A stretch of 64,000 nucleotides of DNA from Peribacillus muralis (GCF_001645685.2 NZ_CP017080.1:796001-860000); one strand, 5' to 3'. Shown: positions 18,551 through 27,534, numbered from the stretch's first letter. Notes: generated by a model from the sequence alone, not told the origin. Program-made: numbers and translations.

Positions 18551-19573
18551 ATGTTGAAAACAGCAGTTATCGGGCTAGGGGATATATCATCCATACACAT
18601 TCTTGCCATACAAGCCAACCCGTTTGTTGAACTGTGTGCTGTTTGTGATGTCGAAGAAGGTTTAAAGGATTCTGTACCTGGCGCCAAATTCTATAAGTAT
18701 TACCAAGAGATGATCGAAGCGGAGGCAGTCGATTGTGTCCACATTTGCCTGCCTCACCATCTTCACTATCCAGTGGCAAAATATTGTATCGAACAAGGGG
18801 TACATGTATTTCAGGAAAAACCTTTGGGCTTGAATACTGAAGAAGGACTGGCACTGGTGAAACTAGAGGAAGACAACAAGCATATACGGTTATGTGTGTG
18901 TTTACAGAATCGTTTCAATGAATCGTTTGAAAAACTTCAAAAGCTTATAGACAGCGGCGAATATGGCAAGGTAATTGGTGTTAAGGGATTAGTGACCTGG
19001 AGCAGACCGTCATCTTATTATGAGATGAAGCAATGGCGCGGTAAAATGGCCCATGCCGGGGGCGGGGTCATGATCAATCAAGCTCTTCATACACTGGATT
19101 TAATGCAGCTGATCGGTGGGGAAATGGTTTCGTTAAAAGGAGAGGTTTCCCGGCTGTTGGACTATGAGATTGAAGTGGAAGATACAGCCATAGCAAATAT
19201 TACGTTTGAAAGCGGGGCACGTGGGCTGTTTTTCGCTACGATTGCCAATGCTGATAATGACAGTGTGGAGTTACAGGTGCTTTTGGAGAATGGGAAGCTT
19301 ACGATTAAAGATAGTATTCTCTTTTGCATAGATGAAGCGGGAAAAATGGAAAGATTAGCGGAAGACGCCAAGCTTCCCGGCTCGAAGTTCTATTATGGTG
19401 CCAGCCATGCCAAATTAATCAATGCCTTTTATGAAAGTATTGCCTCTGACACGCAAGCTTACGTTCATGCCAGAGATGCCGTTCCATCGCTCAAAATGAT
19501 TGAAGCCATTCAAAAATCATCACAAAGAAACAAAGCGATATTCATGGAGGGACAATATAATGGGAAAAGCTAA
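18551..19573 (+). CDS. Gfo/Idh/MocA family oxidoreductase (second of two)
   Basis: This 340-residue protein shares the layout of the previous one: GLGDISSIHILAI near the N-terminus, QEKPLGL at about residue 94, and AHAGGGVMINQALHTLDLMQ in the second domain. It is clearly diverged from its neighbour, so the two probably oxidise and reduce different intermediates or form a heteromer. GAGAAGGAG lies shortly before the ATG. Its 3' end overlaps the following TIM-barrel gene by 14 bases. Substrate and cofactor direction are not readable from sequence. Confidence 0.86.
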   Translation: MLKTAVIGLGDISSIHILAIQANPFVELCAVCDVEEGLKDSVPGAKFYKYYQEMIEAEAVDCVHICLPHHLHYPVAKYCIEQGVHVFQEKPLGLNTEEGLALVKLEEDNKHIRLCVCLQNRFNESFEKLQKLIDSGEYGKVIGVKGLVTWSRPSSYYEMKQWRGKMAHAGGGVMINQALHTLDLMQLIGGEMVSLKGEVSRLLDYEIEVEDTAIANITFESGARGLFFATIANADNDSVELQVLLENGKLTIKDSILFCIDEAGKMERLAEDAKLPGSKFYYGASHAKLINAFYESIASDTQAYVHARDAVPSLKMIEAIQKSSQRNKAIFMEGQYNGKS

Positions 19574-20423
19574 GATTGGTGTACAAATGATGATGCTTAA
19601 AGGGAAGGTCGAGGAATTGGGCGTCTATGAAACAATGAGAAAGATCAATGAGCTCGGTTTTCATGCTGTGGAAGTTTCACAAATCCCGATGACAGCTGAA
19701 AATGTTGCCGAGTTAAAAAGAGCCAGCCAAGATTTCGATATAGAAATCGCGGCTCTATCAGCTGCGTTAGAGCCGATGCTGCCAGGAATGGCAGGAGAGA
19801 CATTGACGAATGATTTCGAAAAAATCATAAACGATTGCAAAGCATTGGAATGCCATTTTTTACGAATCGGGATGCTTCCCTTCACGACTATAGGAGATAA
19901 AGATAAAATCCTTGATTTCGTAAAAAAAGCGGAGGAAGCAGCAGGAAGATTGGCAGAGGATGGTATAGAATTGTATTACCATAATCACCATATAGAATTC
20001 CAAAAATACGATGGTGAATATTTATTGGATATCATCAAGAATAACACGCGGAAGATAGGCTTTGAATTGGACGTTCACTGGATTCAGCGAGGTGGATTGG
20101 ATCCTGTTGAGGTAATCAATAAATTCGAAGGAAGAATCGCTTTAATTCATTTAAAGGACTATCGCATCGGCCAAATGGATATGAGCTGTTTTGAAAACGA
20201 TTTCGACCAAGCGAAGTTTTTCCAAGCATTCAACAATGTGATCCAATTCGCAGAGCTTGGAGAAGGAAGCCTTGATCTCGAGGCGATCATCGAAGCTGGC
20301 TTGAAAAGCGGTTCACAGTACTTCCTCATTGAGCAAGATGATGTATACGGCCGCGATCCATTCGATTGCCTCGAAACATCTGCGGAGCATTTAAGGAGCC
20401 TAGGATATTCTGATTGGTTCTAA
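19560..20423 (+). CDS. TIM-barrel sugar isomerase/epimerase-like protein (second)
   Basis: GGAGGG at 19546-19551 fits the ATG at 19560, although the frame is open 60 bases further up. The product is 287 residues with the AP-endonuclease-2-type barrel. Likely active-site stretches are LYYHNHHIEF, GFELDVHWIQRGG, ALIHLKDYRIG and FLIEQDDVYGRDP. The first, with its NHH, resembles IolE/3-keto-sugar lyase-like relatives more than xylose isomerase. Together with the two oxidoreductases it could isomerise or cleave a keto-sugar. The terminal DVYGRDPFDCLETSAEHLRS is typical of Firmicute members annotated only as sugar phosphate isomerases. Confidence 0.82.
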   Translation: MGKAKIGVQMMMLKGKVEELGVYETMRKINELGFHAVEVSQIPMTAENVAELKRASQDFDIEIAALSAALEPMLPGMAGETLTNDFEKIINDCKALECHFLRIGMLPFTTIGDKDKILDFVKKAEEAAGRLAEDGIELYYHNHHIEFQKYDGEYLLDIIKNNTRKIGFELDVHWIQRGGLDPVEVINKFEGRIALIHLKDYRIGQMDMSCFENDFDQAKFFQAFNNVIQFAELGEGSLDLEAIIEAGLKSGSQYFLIEQDDVYGRDPFDCLETSAEHLRSLGYSDWF

Positions 20424-20520
20424 TCGGTTCATCTAAATTTGATATCATCAATGGAATCAAGAATGGCGGATATGCCAGCATGCCCTCCAATTGATTTCCT
20501 TGCAGGATAGGAGAAGTGAA

Positions 20521-21291
20521 ATGACAAACTTGTTCGATTTAACTGGAAAAACCGCCGTTGCCATTGGCGGAAATAGTGTATTAGGTTCTGCCATCTCAAA
20601 AGGGTTTGCCGCACAGGGTGCTAAGGTGGCGATAGTCGGACGAAACCTGGAGAAAGCAAAAGAAGTTGTTAAGGAAATTGAAGACGGCGGTGGAAGTGCA
20701 GAAGCTTTTCAGGCTGATGTATGCTCCCGTGATTCTTTATTGGAAGCGGCAGATCAAATTCAACAGTGGTCCGGCGGTTGGGATATCCTTCTGAATGCGC
20801 CTGGGAAAAATAGTTCAACACCGTTTTTTGAACTGGAAATGGATGAATGGGATGACATTATGGATGTCAATTTGAAGGGCATCGTGTTAACCTGCCAGAT
20901 TTTTGCGCAGAAAATGATCGATCAGGAAAGAAGAGGCAGTATCATTAATATTTCTTCCGTTTCGTCAACGACCCCCTTATCGAAGGTATTTACATATTCT
21001 GTTTCAAAGGCAGGACTTAACAGCGTGACCCAGTTTTTGGCGCGTGAATTCGCCCCGAGCGGTATCCGTGTCAATGCGATCATCCCAGGTTTCTTTCCTG
21101 CTGAACAAAATAAAAAAATCTTGAGCGCTGATCGGATCGAGTCGATCATGGAGCATACACCCATGAACCGGTTTGGCACTCCAGATGAATTGCAAGGTGC
21201 AGCAGTGTGGCTCGCCTCTGAAAAAGCCTCAAGCTTTGTCACTGGGACACTCATTCGAGTGGATGGTGGATTTGGCAGCATGACAATTTGA
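20521..21291 (+). CDS. SDR oxidoreductase, probable fructuronate reductase type
   Basis: GGAGAAGTG precedes the ATG at 20521, giving 256 residues. It has the SDR cofactor motif in AVAIGGNSVLGSAI (about residues 12-25), the NAPGK equivalent of NNAG at about 90, and the catalytic Ser and YxxxK in YSVSKAG (about 159-165). The opening TNLFDLTGKTA and the ELEMDEWDDIMDVNLKG region resemble the SDR D-mannonate oxidoreductase of Bacillus (YjmF/UxuB). That reaction, fructuronate to mannonate, would directly follow UxaC upstream. No mannonate dehydratase gene is in the window. The alternative is a keto-sugar reductase serving the Gfo/Idh/MocA pathway. A terminator follows. Confidence 0.75.
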   Translation: MTNLFDLTGKTAVAIGGNSVLGSAISKGFAAQGAKVAIVGRNLEKAKEVVKEIEDGGGSAEAFQADVCSRDSLLEAADQIQQWSGGWDILLNAPGKNSSTPFFELEMDEWDDIMDVNLKGIVLTCQIFAQKMIDQERRGSIINISSVSSTTPLSKVFTYSVSKAGLNSVTQFLAREFAPSGIRVNAIIPGFFPAEQNKKILSADRIESIMEHTPMNRFGTPDELQGAAVWLASEKASSFVTGTLIRVDGGFGSMTI

Positions 21292-21322
21292 GAGATAAAA
21301 GCTAACCAAAATAAAAATGACT

Positions 21323-21358
21323 AGAGGTAAAGCAGCCAACATGGGGCTTTATCTCTTT
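21323..21358 (+). terminator. Terminator of the AraC-SDR operon
   Basis: AGAGGTAAAGC (21323-21333) pairs with GCTTTATCTCT (21346-21356) with one G-U, followed by TT and a T-rich run. Confidence 0.75.
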
Positions 21359-21483
21359 ACTTTGTGTGTTTATCACCATTTTCAGTTTTCTTACTTCCCG
21401 TTTGACCTCCCCTATTATCGTCCCATAATTCTCATTCATGAAATGGTATTAGATCAAACCGTGTTTGTGATTTCCAGGATATT

Positions 21484-23136
21484 TTGCATAAAATCCCCTT
21501 AATGAAGAAACATAAAAAAAAGAGTTTGAGCGACCTGCAAAAAATGGGGGTAACCGGCTTGATTCGTAATGTAGGCAAATTATTGGATAAAAGAAAACAA
21601 AAAAAACCGGATACACGGCAACATGACCAGGATTCGAAGCCTGAGGATCGTCTAAATGTGAGTTTCAGCCGAAATGTGGAGACATTTCGCTCCATTTATG
21701 ATAATTGTTCGGATGTCATGTTCCGCCCGTTCTTACTTTTCGGTAAGACACAGGCCATGATTATCTATATCGATGGACTTTCGGATATCGGGGGAATGGA
21801 AGAAAATGTACTATCTCCACTCATGCAGGAAATGACCGTTGCTACACAACCATTGCATGAGTTCCTGGAGCATAAGCTTCCCGTTTCCAAAATGAAAAGA
21901 GTGAAAACGATAGCGGATTGCATTGAGTCGATTTCCACTGGAAATCCGCTCCTTTTGTATGATGGCGAAGGTGACGGATTTTCTCTGGGATTGTCCAAAT
22001 GGGAAAAGCGGGCAATTGAGGAACCCGCCGCGGAGGGAGGAATCAGGGGTTCGCGAGAGGGGTTCAATGAATCTATCGGCATTAATACGTCTCAGCTAAG
22101 AAGGATCATAAAAAGCCCTGCACTTAAAATACAGTCCATGAAATTAGGTGATTATACCAAAACGACAGTCGCGATTGCCTATATCGATGGACTGGTGGAT
22201 ATATCCTTGATCACTGAAATTACAGCTCGTTTGGAACGAATCAAGATGGATGGCATTTTAGAAAGCGGGTACATCGAGGAAATGATCGAGGACAATCCTT
22301 ATTCACCTTTTCCGCAAATCATGTCGACTGAACGTCCGGATGTCGCTAGTTCTTCCCTGTTGGAGGGCCGTGCCCTCATTCTTGTCGATGGAACTCCGTT
22401 CACATTGATTGCCCCGATTTCCTTTTTTTCATTGATTCAATCCCAAGAGGATTATTATCAACGATTCATGGTAGGAACGGTCATTAGATGGCTGCGTTAT
22501 GTGTTCATGGTTTTATCTCTTTTATTGCCTTCGCTGTACGTCGCTATACTGACGTTCCATGCCGAAGCGGTACCGACAGAATTATTGCTAAGCATGGCAG
22601 CGTCAAGGGAAGCGGTTCCATTTCCTGCCATCGTGGAAGCGCTCATTATGGAAATAACATTTGAGGCTCTAAGGGAGGCAGGTGTCCGTTTGCCAAAGCA
22701 AATAGGGTCTGCAGTAAGTATCGTGGGAGCACTTGTCATCGGGCAGGCCTCCGTTCAAGCGGGATTGGTATCAGCACCGATGGTCATCGTCGTGGCCATC
22801 ACGGGGATCTCTTCTTTCATGATGCCGCGCTATATTGCCGGAATCGCCATCAGGATGCTGCGGTTCCCAATGATGCTGCTTGCCGGAACGTTAGGACTGC
22901 TTGGCATCATGATGGGCGTCATTGCCATTGCCATTCATCTATGCAATCTCCGTTCTTTCGGGGTTCCTTACTTATCCCCGCTAGCCCCTATGAAAAGCCA
23001 GGAGCTGAAAGATGTGCTGTGGAGGGCTCCTTGGTGGATGATGGATTCACGACCGCGGCTAACAGGCGAAGCAAATTCTTACCGCCAGTCACCTGAACAG
23101 GGACCAGAACCAAACAGGGGGAGTGAAGAAAAGTGA
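21484..23136 (+). CDS. Spore germination receptor A subunit
   Basis: This 550-residue protein belongs to the GerA family, the A subunit of nutrient germinant receptors in the spore inner membrane. A long hydrophilic N-terminal domain carries repeated AIAYIDGL/IIYIDGLSDI blocks (about residues 97-104 and 225-232). Several membrane helices follow from about 340 on, including RWLRYVFMVLSLLLPSLYVA and VVAITGISSFMMPRYIAGIA. The C-terminus is short and charged. The start is uncertain: TTG at 21484 has a weak AGG nearby, and ATG at 21502 has no clear ribosome site. The downstream C, D and B genes complete the receptor. The closest named type looks like GerK, but the germinant is unknown. Confidence 0.9.
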   Translation: MHKIPLMKKHKKKSLSDLQKMGVTGLIRNVGKLLDKRKQKKPDTRQHDQDSKPEDRLNVSFSRNVETFRSIYDNCSDVMFRPFLLFGKTQAMIIYIDGLSDIGGMEENVLSPLMQEMTVATQPLHEFLEHKLPVSKMKRVKTIADCIESISTGNPLLLYDGEGDGFSLGLSKWEKRAIEEPAAEGGIRGSREGFNESIGINTSQLRRIIKSPALKIQSMKLGDYTKTTVAIAYIDGLVDISLITEITARLERIKMDGILESGYIEEMIEDNPYSPFPQIMSTERPDVASSSLLEGRALILVDGTPFTLIAPISFFSLIQSQEDYYQRFMVGTVIRWLRYVFMVLSLLLPSLYVAILTFHAEAVPTELLLSMAASREAVPFPAIVEALIMEITFEALREAGVRLPKQIGSAVSIVGALVIGQASVQAGLVSAPMVIVVAITGISSFMMPRYIAGIAIRMLRFPMMLLAGTLGLLGIMMGVIAIAIHLCNLRSFGVPYLSPLAPMKSQELKDVLWRAPWWMMDSRPRLTGEANSYRQSPEQGPEPNRGSEEK

Positions 23137-24368
23137 AAAAGGATAGGGGTCAAGTTAAGGTACAAGAGAAATTGAATAGACGAAAATCGATAAGTATCAT
23201 TCTCCTCCTCTTGATGGCAATACCTTCCATTACCGGCTGCTGGGATCGAGTCGAAATCAATGATCTGGCGATTGTCACTGCTGCCTCGATCGATAAGAAG
23301 GATAACGGTTCCATTGAACTGTCGATCCAAGTCTTCATCCCTAAATCGATCAGTAGCGGAGGGGGGGGAGGGGGACCGGGTCAAGGAGCGGGAGGGGCAA
23401 CTACCTTGGTGAAATCCGATGTAGGTTCCAATCTGTCGGAAGCCTTGTCCAAGCTTCAAGGCAAGGTCCCCCGCAAGGTATTCTGGGGCCATTGTAAAGT
23501 TTTTGTATTCGGCGAAAGGTTAGCGAAGGAAGGGATTCAAGAGCAACTGGATTTTTTATTGCGCCATCCCCAGCCGCGTGAACGAGCGAACGTGTATGTC
23601 AGCAAAGGGAAAGGGAAGGCCATCTTGGAATCTCTGCCGCCGCTGGAAGTCTATTCTGGAGAAGTGATCAAGGAATTATCGGATTTACATATGGGTTTGC
23701 ATGTCACACTACATAATTTGGCTGAGATGTTAACAAGCAAATCTCAAGCGGTGGCCCTCCCGCTCATAAAAATTTTACCACCAGCGAAAGGGGAAGCGAA
23801 ATTACAAGGCATTCCCTATATCTTTGGTACAGCTTTGTTCAAAAAAGATAAAATGACTGGGACGATGACCGAGAATGAAGCAAGGGGCTTATTGTGGTTA
23901 AAGGCTGAACTGGAATCGTATACCGTGACTTTAAAGCCTGAAGGCATGGAAGGGCTGATATCCATAAAGCCCATATCGTCCCATGTGCACATCATACCAC
24001 AAATTGTGAATGGGAATTGGAAAGCGTTAGTGAAGATCGATACGGATGGAACGGTTATTCAAAATGGAACAAAACTAAACCTTTCCGTTCCGGAGTCACT
24101 GAAAATCGTGGAACACACTTACCAAAAAGATGTTGAAAAGCGAATCAGGCTAACCTTATTGCACCTGCAAGGTAATGGGGCTGACGTCATCGGGCTGGCG
24201 AAGGAATTTTATCGGAAATATCCAAACGAATTCAGTGAAGCAGAAAATGATTGGAAACGAATTTTCAAAGATATGGAAGTGGAAATGGATGTTACGGCCC
24301 ATATCCGCAGGCAGGGCTATATTAACAAAACGGGTGGATTGCAAGAGGAAGAGGTGAAGGAAAGGTGA
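23133..24368 (+). CDS. Spore germination receptor C subunit (lipoprotein)
   Basis: The GTG start at 23133 overlaps the previous stop. The 411-residue product has a basic N-terminus, a hydrophobic stretch and a lipobox ending ITGC, with Cys36 as the lipidation site, then WDRVEINDLAIV, the family signature of Ger(x)C proteins. A glycine-rich run (SSGGGGGGPGQGAGG) at about residues 72-86 is coded by an eight-G and a five-G tract, a slippage-prone sequence. The C-terminal domain (about 210-400) matches the GerAC fold, including LKIVEHTYQKDVEKRI. The protein is held at the outer face of the spore inner membrane with the A and B subunits. Confidence 0.9.
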   Translation: MKKDRGQVKVQEKLNRRKSISIILLLLMAIPSITGCWDRVEINDLAIVTAASIDKKDNGSIELSIQVFIPKSISSGGGGGGPGQGAGGATTLVKSDVGSNLSEALSKLQGKVPRKVFWGHCKVFVFGERLAKEGIQEQLDFLLRHPQPRERANVYVSKGKGKAILESLPPLEVYSGEVIKELSDLHMGLHVTLHNLAEMLTSKSQAVALPLIKILPPAKGEAKLQGIPYIFGTALFKKDKMTGTMTENEARGLLWLKAELESYTVTLKPEGMEGLISIKPISSHVHIIPQIVNGNWKALVKIDTDGTVIQNGTKLNLSVPESLKIVEHTYQKDVEKRIRLTLLHLQGNGADVIGLAKEFYRKYPNEFSEAENDWKRIFKDMEVEMDVTAHIRRQGYINKTGGLQEEEVKER

Positions 24369-24586
24369 GATGGGCGGCTTTTTTTAGTACAGCTTTCATT
24401 GTTACAGTGATCATCTTATATGAATGGCCTAAAATAAAACGAAAACCTGCTAAAGATAAGATTGCCTTAATCTCACTGCTGCTTATCGGCTTGCTCCTAT
24501 CCATGTTCAACCTTCAGGAGATGGCTGGGCCGACTTCTTGGATCGAAGCTTTGTTCAGGCCACTTGGAGAGTTTATGGAAAGATAA
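24365..24586 (+). CDS. Small germination receptor D-type subunit
   Basis: This 73-residue protein starts at GTG 24365, overlapping the C-subunit stop by four bases. It has two hydrophobic helices, AAFFSTAFIVTVIILYEW and IALISLLLIGLLLSMFNL, separated by a basic loop. Small two-helix D proteins coded within Bacillus ger operons modulate receptor function. Position between the C and B genes, size and topology all fit that group. No ribosome site other than the coupling overlap is obvious. Confidence 0.75.
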   Translation: MRWAAFFSTAFIVTVIILYEWPKIKRKPAKDKIALISLLLIGLLLSMFNLQEMAGPTSWIEALFRPLGEFMER

Positions 24587-24631
24587 AGCACGGAAGATGG
24601 ATTTGATTTCTTGAACGGAAAGGAGCAACCC

Positions 24632-25738
24632 ATGGAAAAAGGTAAAATATCTTCTCTTCAAATGGCTTTCATGTTGTATCCTACCATAGTTGCAACGGCC
24701 ATTCTAGGTATCCCCAGCGTAACGGCAAAATATGCGCAAACTGATTTTTGGATTTCCCCGATAATCGCCTCCTTCATTGGATATTTGACTGTATATCTTG
24801 CTGTAAAGCTTCACAAGCTTTATCCCGGTCAAACGATCATCCAATATAGCGAGCAAATCATTGGGCGGTGGATAGGAAAAATCGTCGGCTTTTTATTTCT
24901 GTCATTCTATATTCAAGTTACGGGACTTATTGTCAGGGAGTACGCAGAATTTGTCGTTGATTCCTTCCTGATCGATACACCGATCATCGTGGTCATGGCC
25001 TCGATGGTCCTGCTTTGTGGCTTTGTCGTACATGGTGGTTTAGAAGGTTTGGGGAGGGCCGCTCTATTATTCATACCTGTTTTTTTAATACCGCAAATAA
25101 TCTTGTTCATTTTGGTGTTTCCAGATCTTGAATTCAAGAATATCTTCCCTGTGCTGGCCAAAGGGGTGATGCCTCCTCTTAAAGGTTCGATTGTTCCGGG
25201 CGGCTGGTACACTGAGTTTTTCCTCATCTCCTTTCTCCTGCCTTTTTTAGTGGATAAGAAAAAAGGGATGAGATATGGTATGATGACCGTTTTTGCAGTA
25301 ATGGCGACATTAGTGATCGTAAACCTTGTTGTCCTCTTCGTTCTTGGACCGACCACATCGTCCAAGGTATATCCACTGATGAACGTGGCAAGATACATTA
25401 GCTTCGCTGATTTTTTCGAACATATGGAGTCGTTCATCATGGCCATTTGGGTAGTCGGTGCATTCGTGAAAATCTCCGTGTTTTTTTATGCTACTTCCCT
25501 AGGTACCGCTCAGTGGCTGAAACTTTCCGATTATCGCCCCATGGTCTGGCCATTGGGGATACTCATTGTGATTACGGGCTTCTGGTCCATATCCAACTCG
25601 ATGGACTTGGAGCGTTATAATGTCAATGCATTCCCATTTTATGGAGCTATGATTCAAACGCTCATCCCGCTGCTATTATTTCTGATAGCCATGATTAGCA
25701 ACAAAAATAAAAAGAGTAAGCAAAGCAACTCAAGATAA
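24632..25738 (+). CDS. Spore germination receptor B subunit
   Basis: GGAAAGGAG at 24617-24625 fits the ATG at 24632, giving 368 residues. It has about ten membrane helices and the GerAB/APC-like pattern: SLQMAFMLYPTIVATAILGI at the start, then KLYPGQTIIQYSEQIIG. B subunits resemble amino acid transporters and bind the nutrient germinant. The gene closes the A-C-D-B operon and is followed by a terminator. The order A-C-D-B differs from the common A-B-C order but is seen in other Bacillus receptors. Confidence 0.9.
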   Translation: MEKGKISSLQMAFMLYPTIVATAILGIPSVTAKYAQTDFWISPIIASFIGYLTVYLAVKLHKLYPGQTIIQYSEQIIGRWIGKIVGFLFLSFYIQVTGLIVREYAEFVVDSFLIDTPIIVVMASMVLLCGFVVHGGLEGLGRAALLFIPVFLIPQIILFILVFPDLEFKNIFPVLAKGVMPPLKGSIVPGGWYTEFFLISFLLPFLVDKKKGMRYGMMTVFAVMATLVIVNLVVLFVLGPTTSSKVYPLMNVARYISFADFFEHMESFIMAIWVVGAFVKISVFFYATSLGTAQWLKLSDYRPMVWPLGILIVITGFWSISNSMDLERYNVNAFPFYGAMIQTLIPLLLFLIAMISNKNKKSKQSNSR

Positions 25739-25822
25739 CTTTCTGAATGCTTCCATGAAGGATATTATTTACCAGTGTCCTGCTGATTCCCACCGACTAC
25801 TTCCACGAGTGTGAATAAAAAA

Positions 25823-25850
25823 GCTTGCGATCATTACGCAAGTTTTTTTA
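25823..25850 (+). terminator. Terminator of the germination operon
   Basis: CTTGCG and CGCAAG pair across an eight-base loop, followed by seven T residues; an A-run on the left arm extends the stem. Confidence 0.8.
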
Positions 25851-25854
25851 TGTA

Positions 25855-26500
25855 AACAGACCATCGTTTTCACATCAGCGAATGCAATGCTTCTGCCCCA
25901 TTCGGTTCATGCCGGTCATTTTGGTAACGGTCAAAGTGGCTGTAGAAATCTTCATGCCCGTTGTTGACTTCATAGGCATTCCAGCTATAGCATGTATGAT
26001 TTCCGTCATTATTGCCATTTTTACCTTTAGGCTTAATCGGGGCAATAAAAGAATGAAATCATGAAATCCTTTTCCGACTAGGTCAGCGTAATGGCTATGA
26101 TTCTATTAATCATAGCAAGGGGCGGGGCAGTCAAACAAGTTTTGATAGACAGTCACATTGATCAATATATTGCTGGCATCATGGCGGAATCAACGCTTTC
26201 ACCATTGATCCCTACTTGTCTGATAGCAGCAATCCTAAGGGTGGCCATAAGGTCAGCTACAGTGGCGGGAATCACTGCGGCACCACTTGTTGCGGCCACT
26301 GGAGTAGGTCCGGAGCTTATGGTCTTGGCTGCGGGAGCATAACATTCTCCCATGTATATGATGCAGGTTTTTGGAATTCCAAGGAATACTTTAACCTATG
26401 CCGTGATGATCACGATCATTTCCTTGATGGGACTTGCCAGTGTACTCATCATCAATTTTTTTCATTTAATGAAAAAAAACCCGAACAACATGGGCGGGCT
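25855..26500 (+). pseudogene. Decayed GntP-family gluconate permease
   Basis: Pieces of a GntP-type permease C-terminal half occur in order but in different frames. PVILVTVKVAVEIFMP and DFIGIPAIACMISVIIAIFT are read from 25905 on. QVLIDSHIDQYIAGIMAEST through ATVAGITAAPLVAATGVGPE are read in a second frame from 26091. FSHVYDAGFWNSKEYFNL is in a third frame near 26340-26395, and the last helix region (IISLMGLASVLIINFFHLM) is in the second frame again, at 26415-26472. The N-terminal half is absent. It lies right after the germination operon terminator without a promoter I can see. The fragments resemble gluconate/H+ symporters of other Bacillus; the frameshifts make the gene non-functional. Confidence 0.82.
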
Positions 26501-26906
26501 GGGGTTTCAATGCTGGCATGAAGGACATCACAAAAAAATTCAACGATATATGACAGCATATTCATGAACAAAATCGTCAGCGAGTGAATATAAGTAAAAA
26601 AATGGATGATTCAAATGTTTTAGTGAGCCACCCATCCTCATTGAAATAACTTAACTCCATTTATCTGCGTATGGATATAACTGAAGCAATGGGTAAGAAA
26701 AACGAATCAAAGGGCACTTGGACAATGGCCTGTCACAAAGTAAGGGGAATGAAATCTTTTAGTATTTTTAATGTATAGAAGAGTGGCAATGTGGGAATCA
26801 TGTGGATAAGGAAATAAAAAAAGACGAAAGGGAAATATTTAAATAAATTATAATAATCTTCAAGTTATTTAGTATAATAGAAAAAAGGTTAAGGAGTTGG
26901 TTTCAA
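26501..26906. other. Intergenic gap
   Basis: AT-rich sequence with no gene recognised. A weak inverted repeat (GGATG...CATCC, about 26603-26638) lies near the pseudogene end. The right end must hold the promoter of the IDEAL-domain gene at 26907. Confidence 0.45.
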
Positions 26907-27086
26907 ATGGAGAAGCAATTGCCTGGAACATCACTGGAGCCTGAAGAGATGGCAGAAATGGTATTAAAAAAGGCCTTAAGCGATTATAGGAAAGCACAAA
27001 TCGTAAAAGCGATCGATAACTCATTGAAGGATCGGAATAAGGGTGAGTTCATCCGTTTAACTGAGCTTCTGAAGAGCATTTCATGA
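26907..27086 (+). CDS. Small IDEAL-domain protein
   Basis: This 59-residue frame starts with ATG behind AAGGAG. The C-terminal half, IVKAIDNSLKDRNKGEFIRL (residues 32-51) followed by TELLKS, matches the IDEAL domain pattern (IDxALxxxDxxxFxxLxxxL), a short helical motif in Firmicute proteins such as YpiB and ComK-related factors. It is thought to mediate protein-protein contacts. The N-terminal half (PEEMAEMVLKKALSDYRK) is also helical and charged. It was too short for usual ORF cut-offs. The neighbours give no functional clue. Confidence 0.78.
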   Translation: MEKQLPGTSLEPEEMAEMVLKKALSDYRKAQIVKAIDNSLKDRNKGEFIRLTELLKSIS

Positions 27087-27246
27087 AATTTCGCACACTG
27101 GGAAAAAGACAAGTCATTCTTTTATGAGTGAAGCTTCCGTGCAAGGAAATCAATGGAGCTTGTTAATATAAGCAGGATGAAAGTGAAGCTTTATTTAGTC
27201 AAAACGCTAAGGAAATAGCAATCTATAGAAATATCAGACTTTTCAT

Positions 27247-27260
27247 TGTAAGCGCTTTCT
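27247..27260 (+). promoter_or_regulatory. cre-like site
   Basis: TGTAAGCGCTTTCT fits the cre consensus apart from a final T, which relaxed forms allow. It is 146 bases before the 42-residue gene at 27406. Confidence 0.6.
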
Positions 27261-27405
27261 TATATATTCGTCATAATCATTCATGAAAACGGAAAAATCC
27301 TGATTGCCAGCCATGGATCATATAACGCTGATACTACCTGAGTTTACAGGTAGTAGAGGGTAAAGCGTTCATGGAAAAGGTCAAAAGCTATAAGGGGGAG
27401 AAGAA

Positions 27406-27534
27406 ATGAAAAAGAATGGAGTGTCATTGGCTGAATTTGTTCAGGAGGATCGATTTGAACTCAACTCCTACATTACTTCTTTATTTAACAAACTGAATGA
27501 CTATGTCCCAAAAAGCCTTAAGGATAAAAAATGA
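27406..27534 (+). CDS. Small protein of unknown function (42 residues)
   Basis: An ATG behind GGGGGAG at 27394-27400 opens a 42-codon frame: MKKNGVSLAEFVQEDRFELN is the start and KLNDYVPKSLKDKK the end. It is hydrophilic to amphipathic with no membrane segment or known motif that I recognise. The strong ribosome site, a hairpin just upstream (27324-27369), a cre-like site further up and a clean terminator right after the stop suggest a real expressed gene. No function is proposed. Confidence 0.6.
   Translation: MKKNGVSLAEFVQEDRFELNSYITSLFNKLNDYVPKSLKDKK

Noticed and set aside
26091..26342. 83-codon frame as an intact small membrane protein
   Set aside because: Its sequence is the middle of a GntP permease that continues in other frames on both sides, so it is part of a pseudogene.
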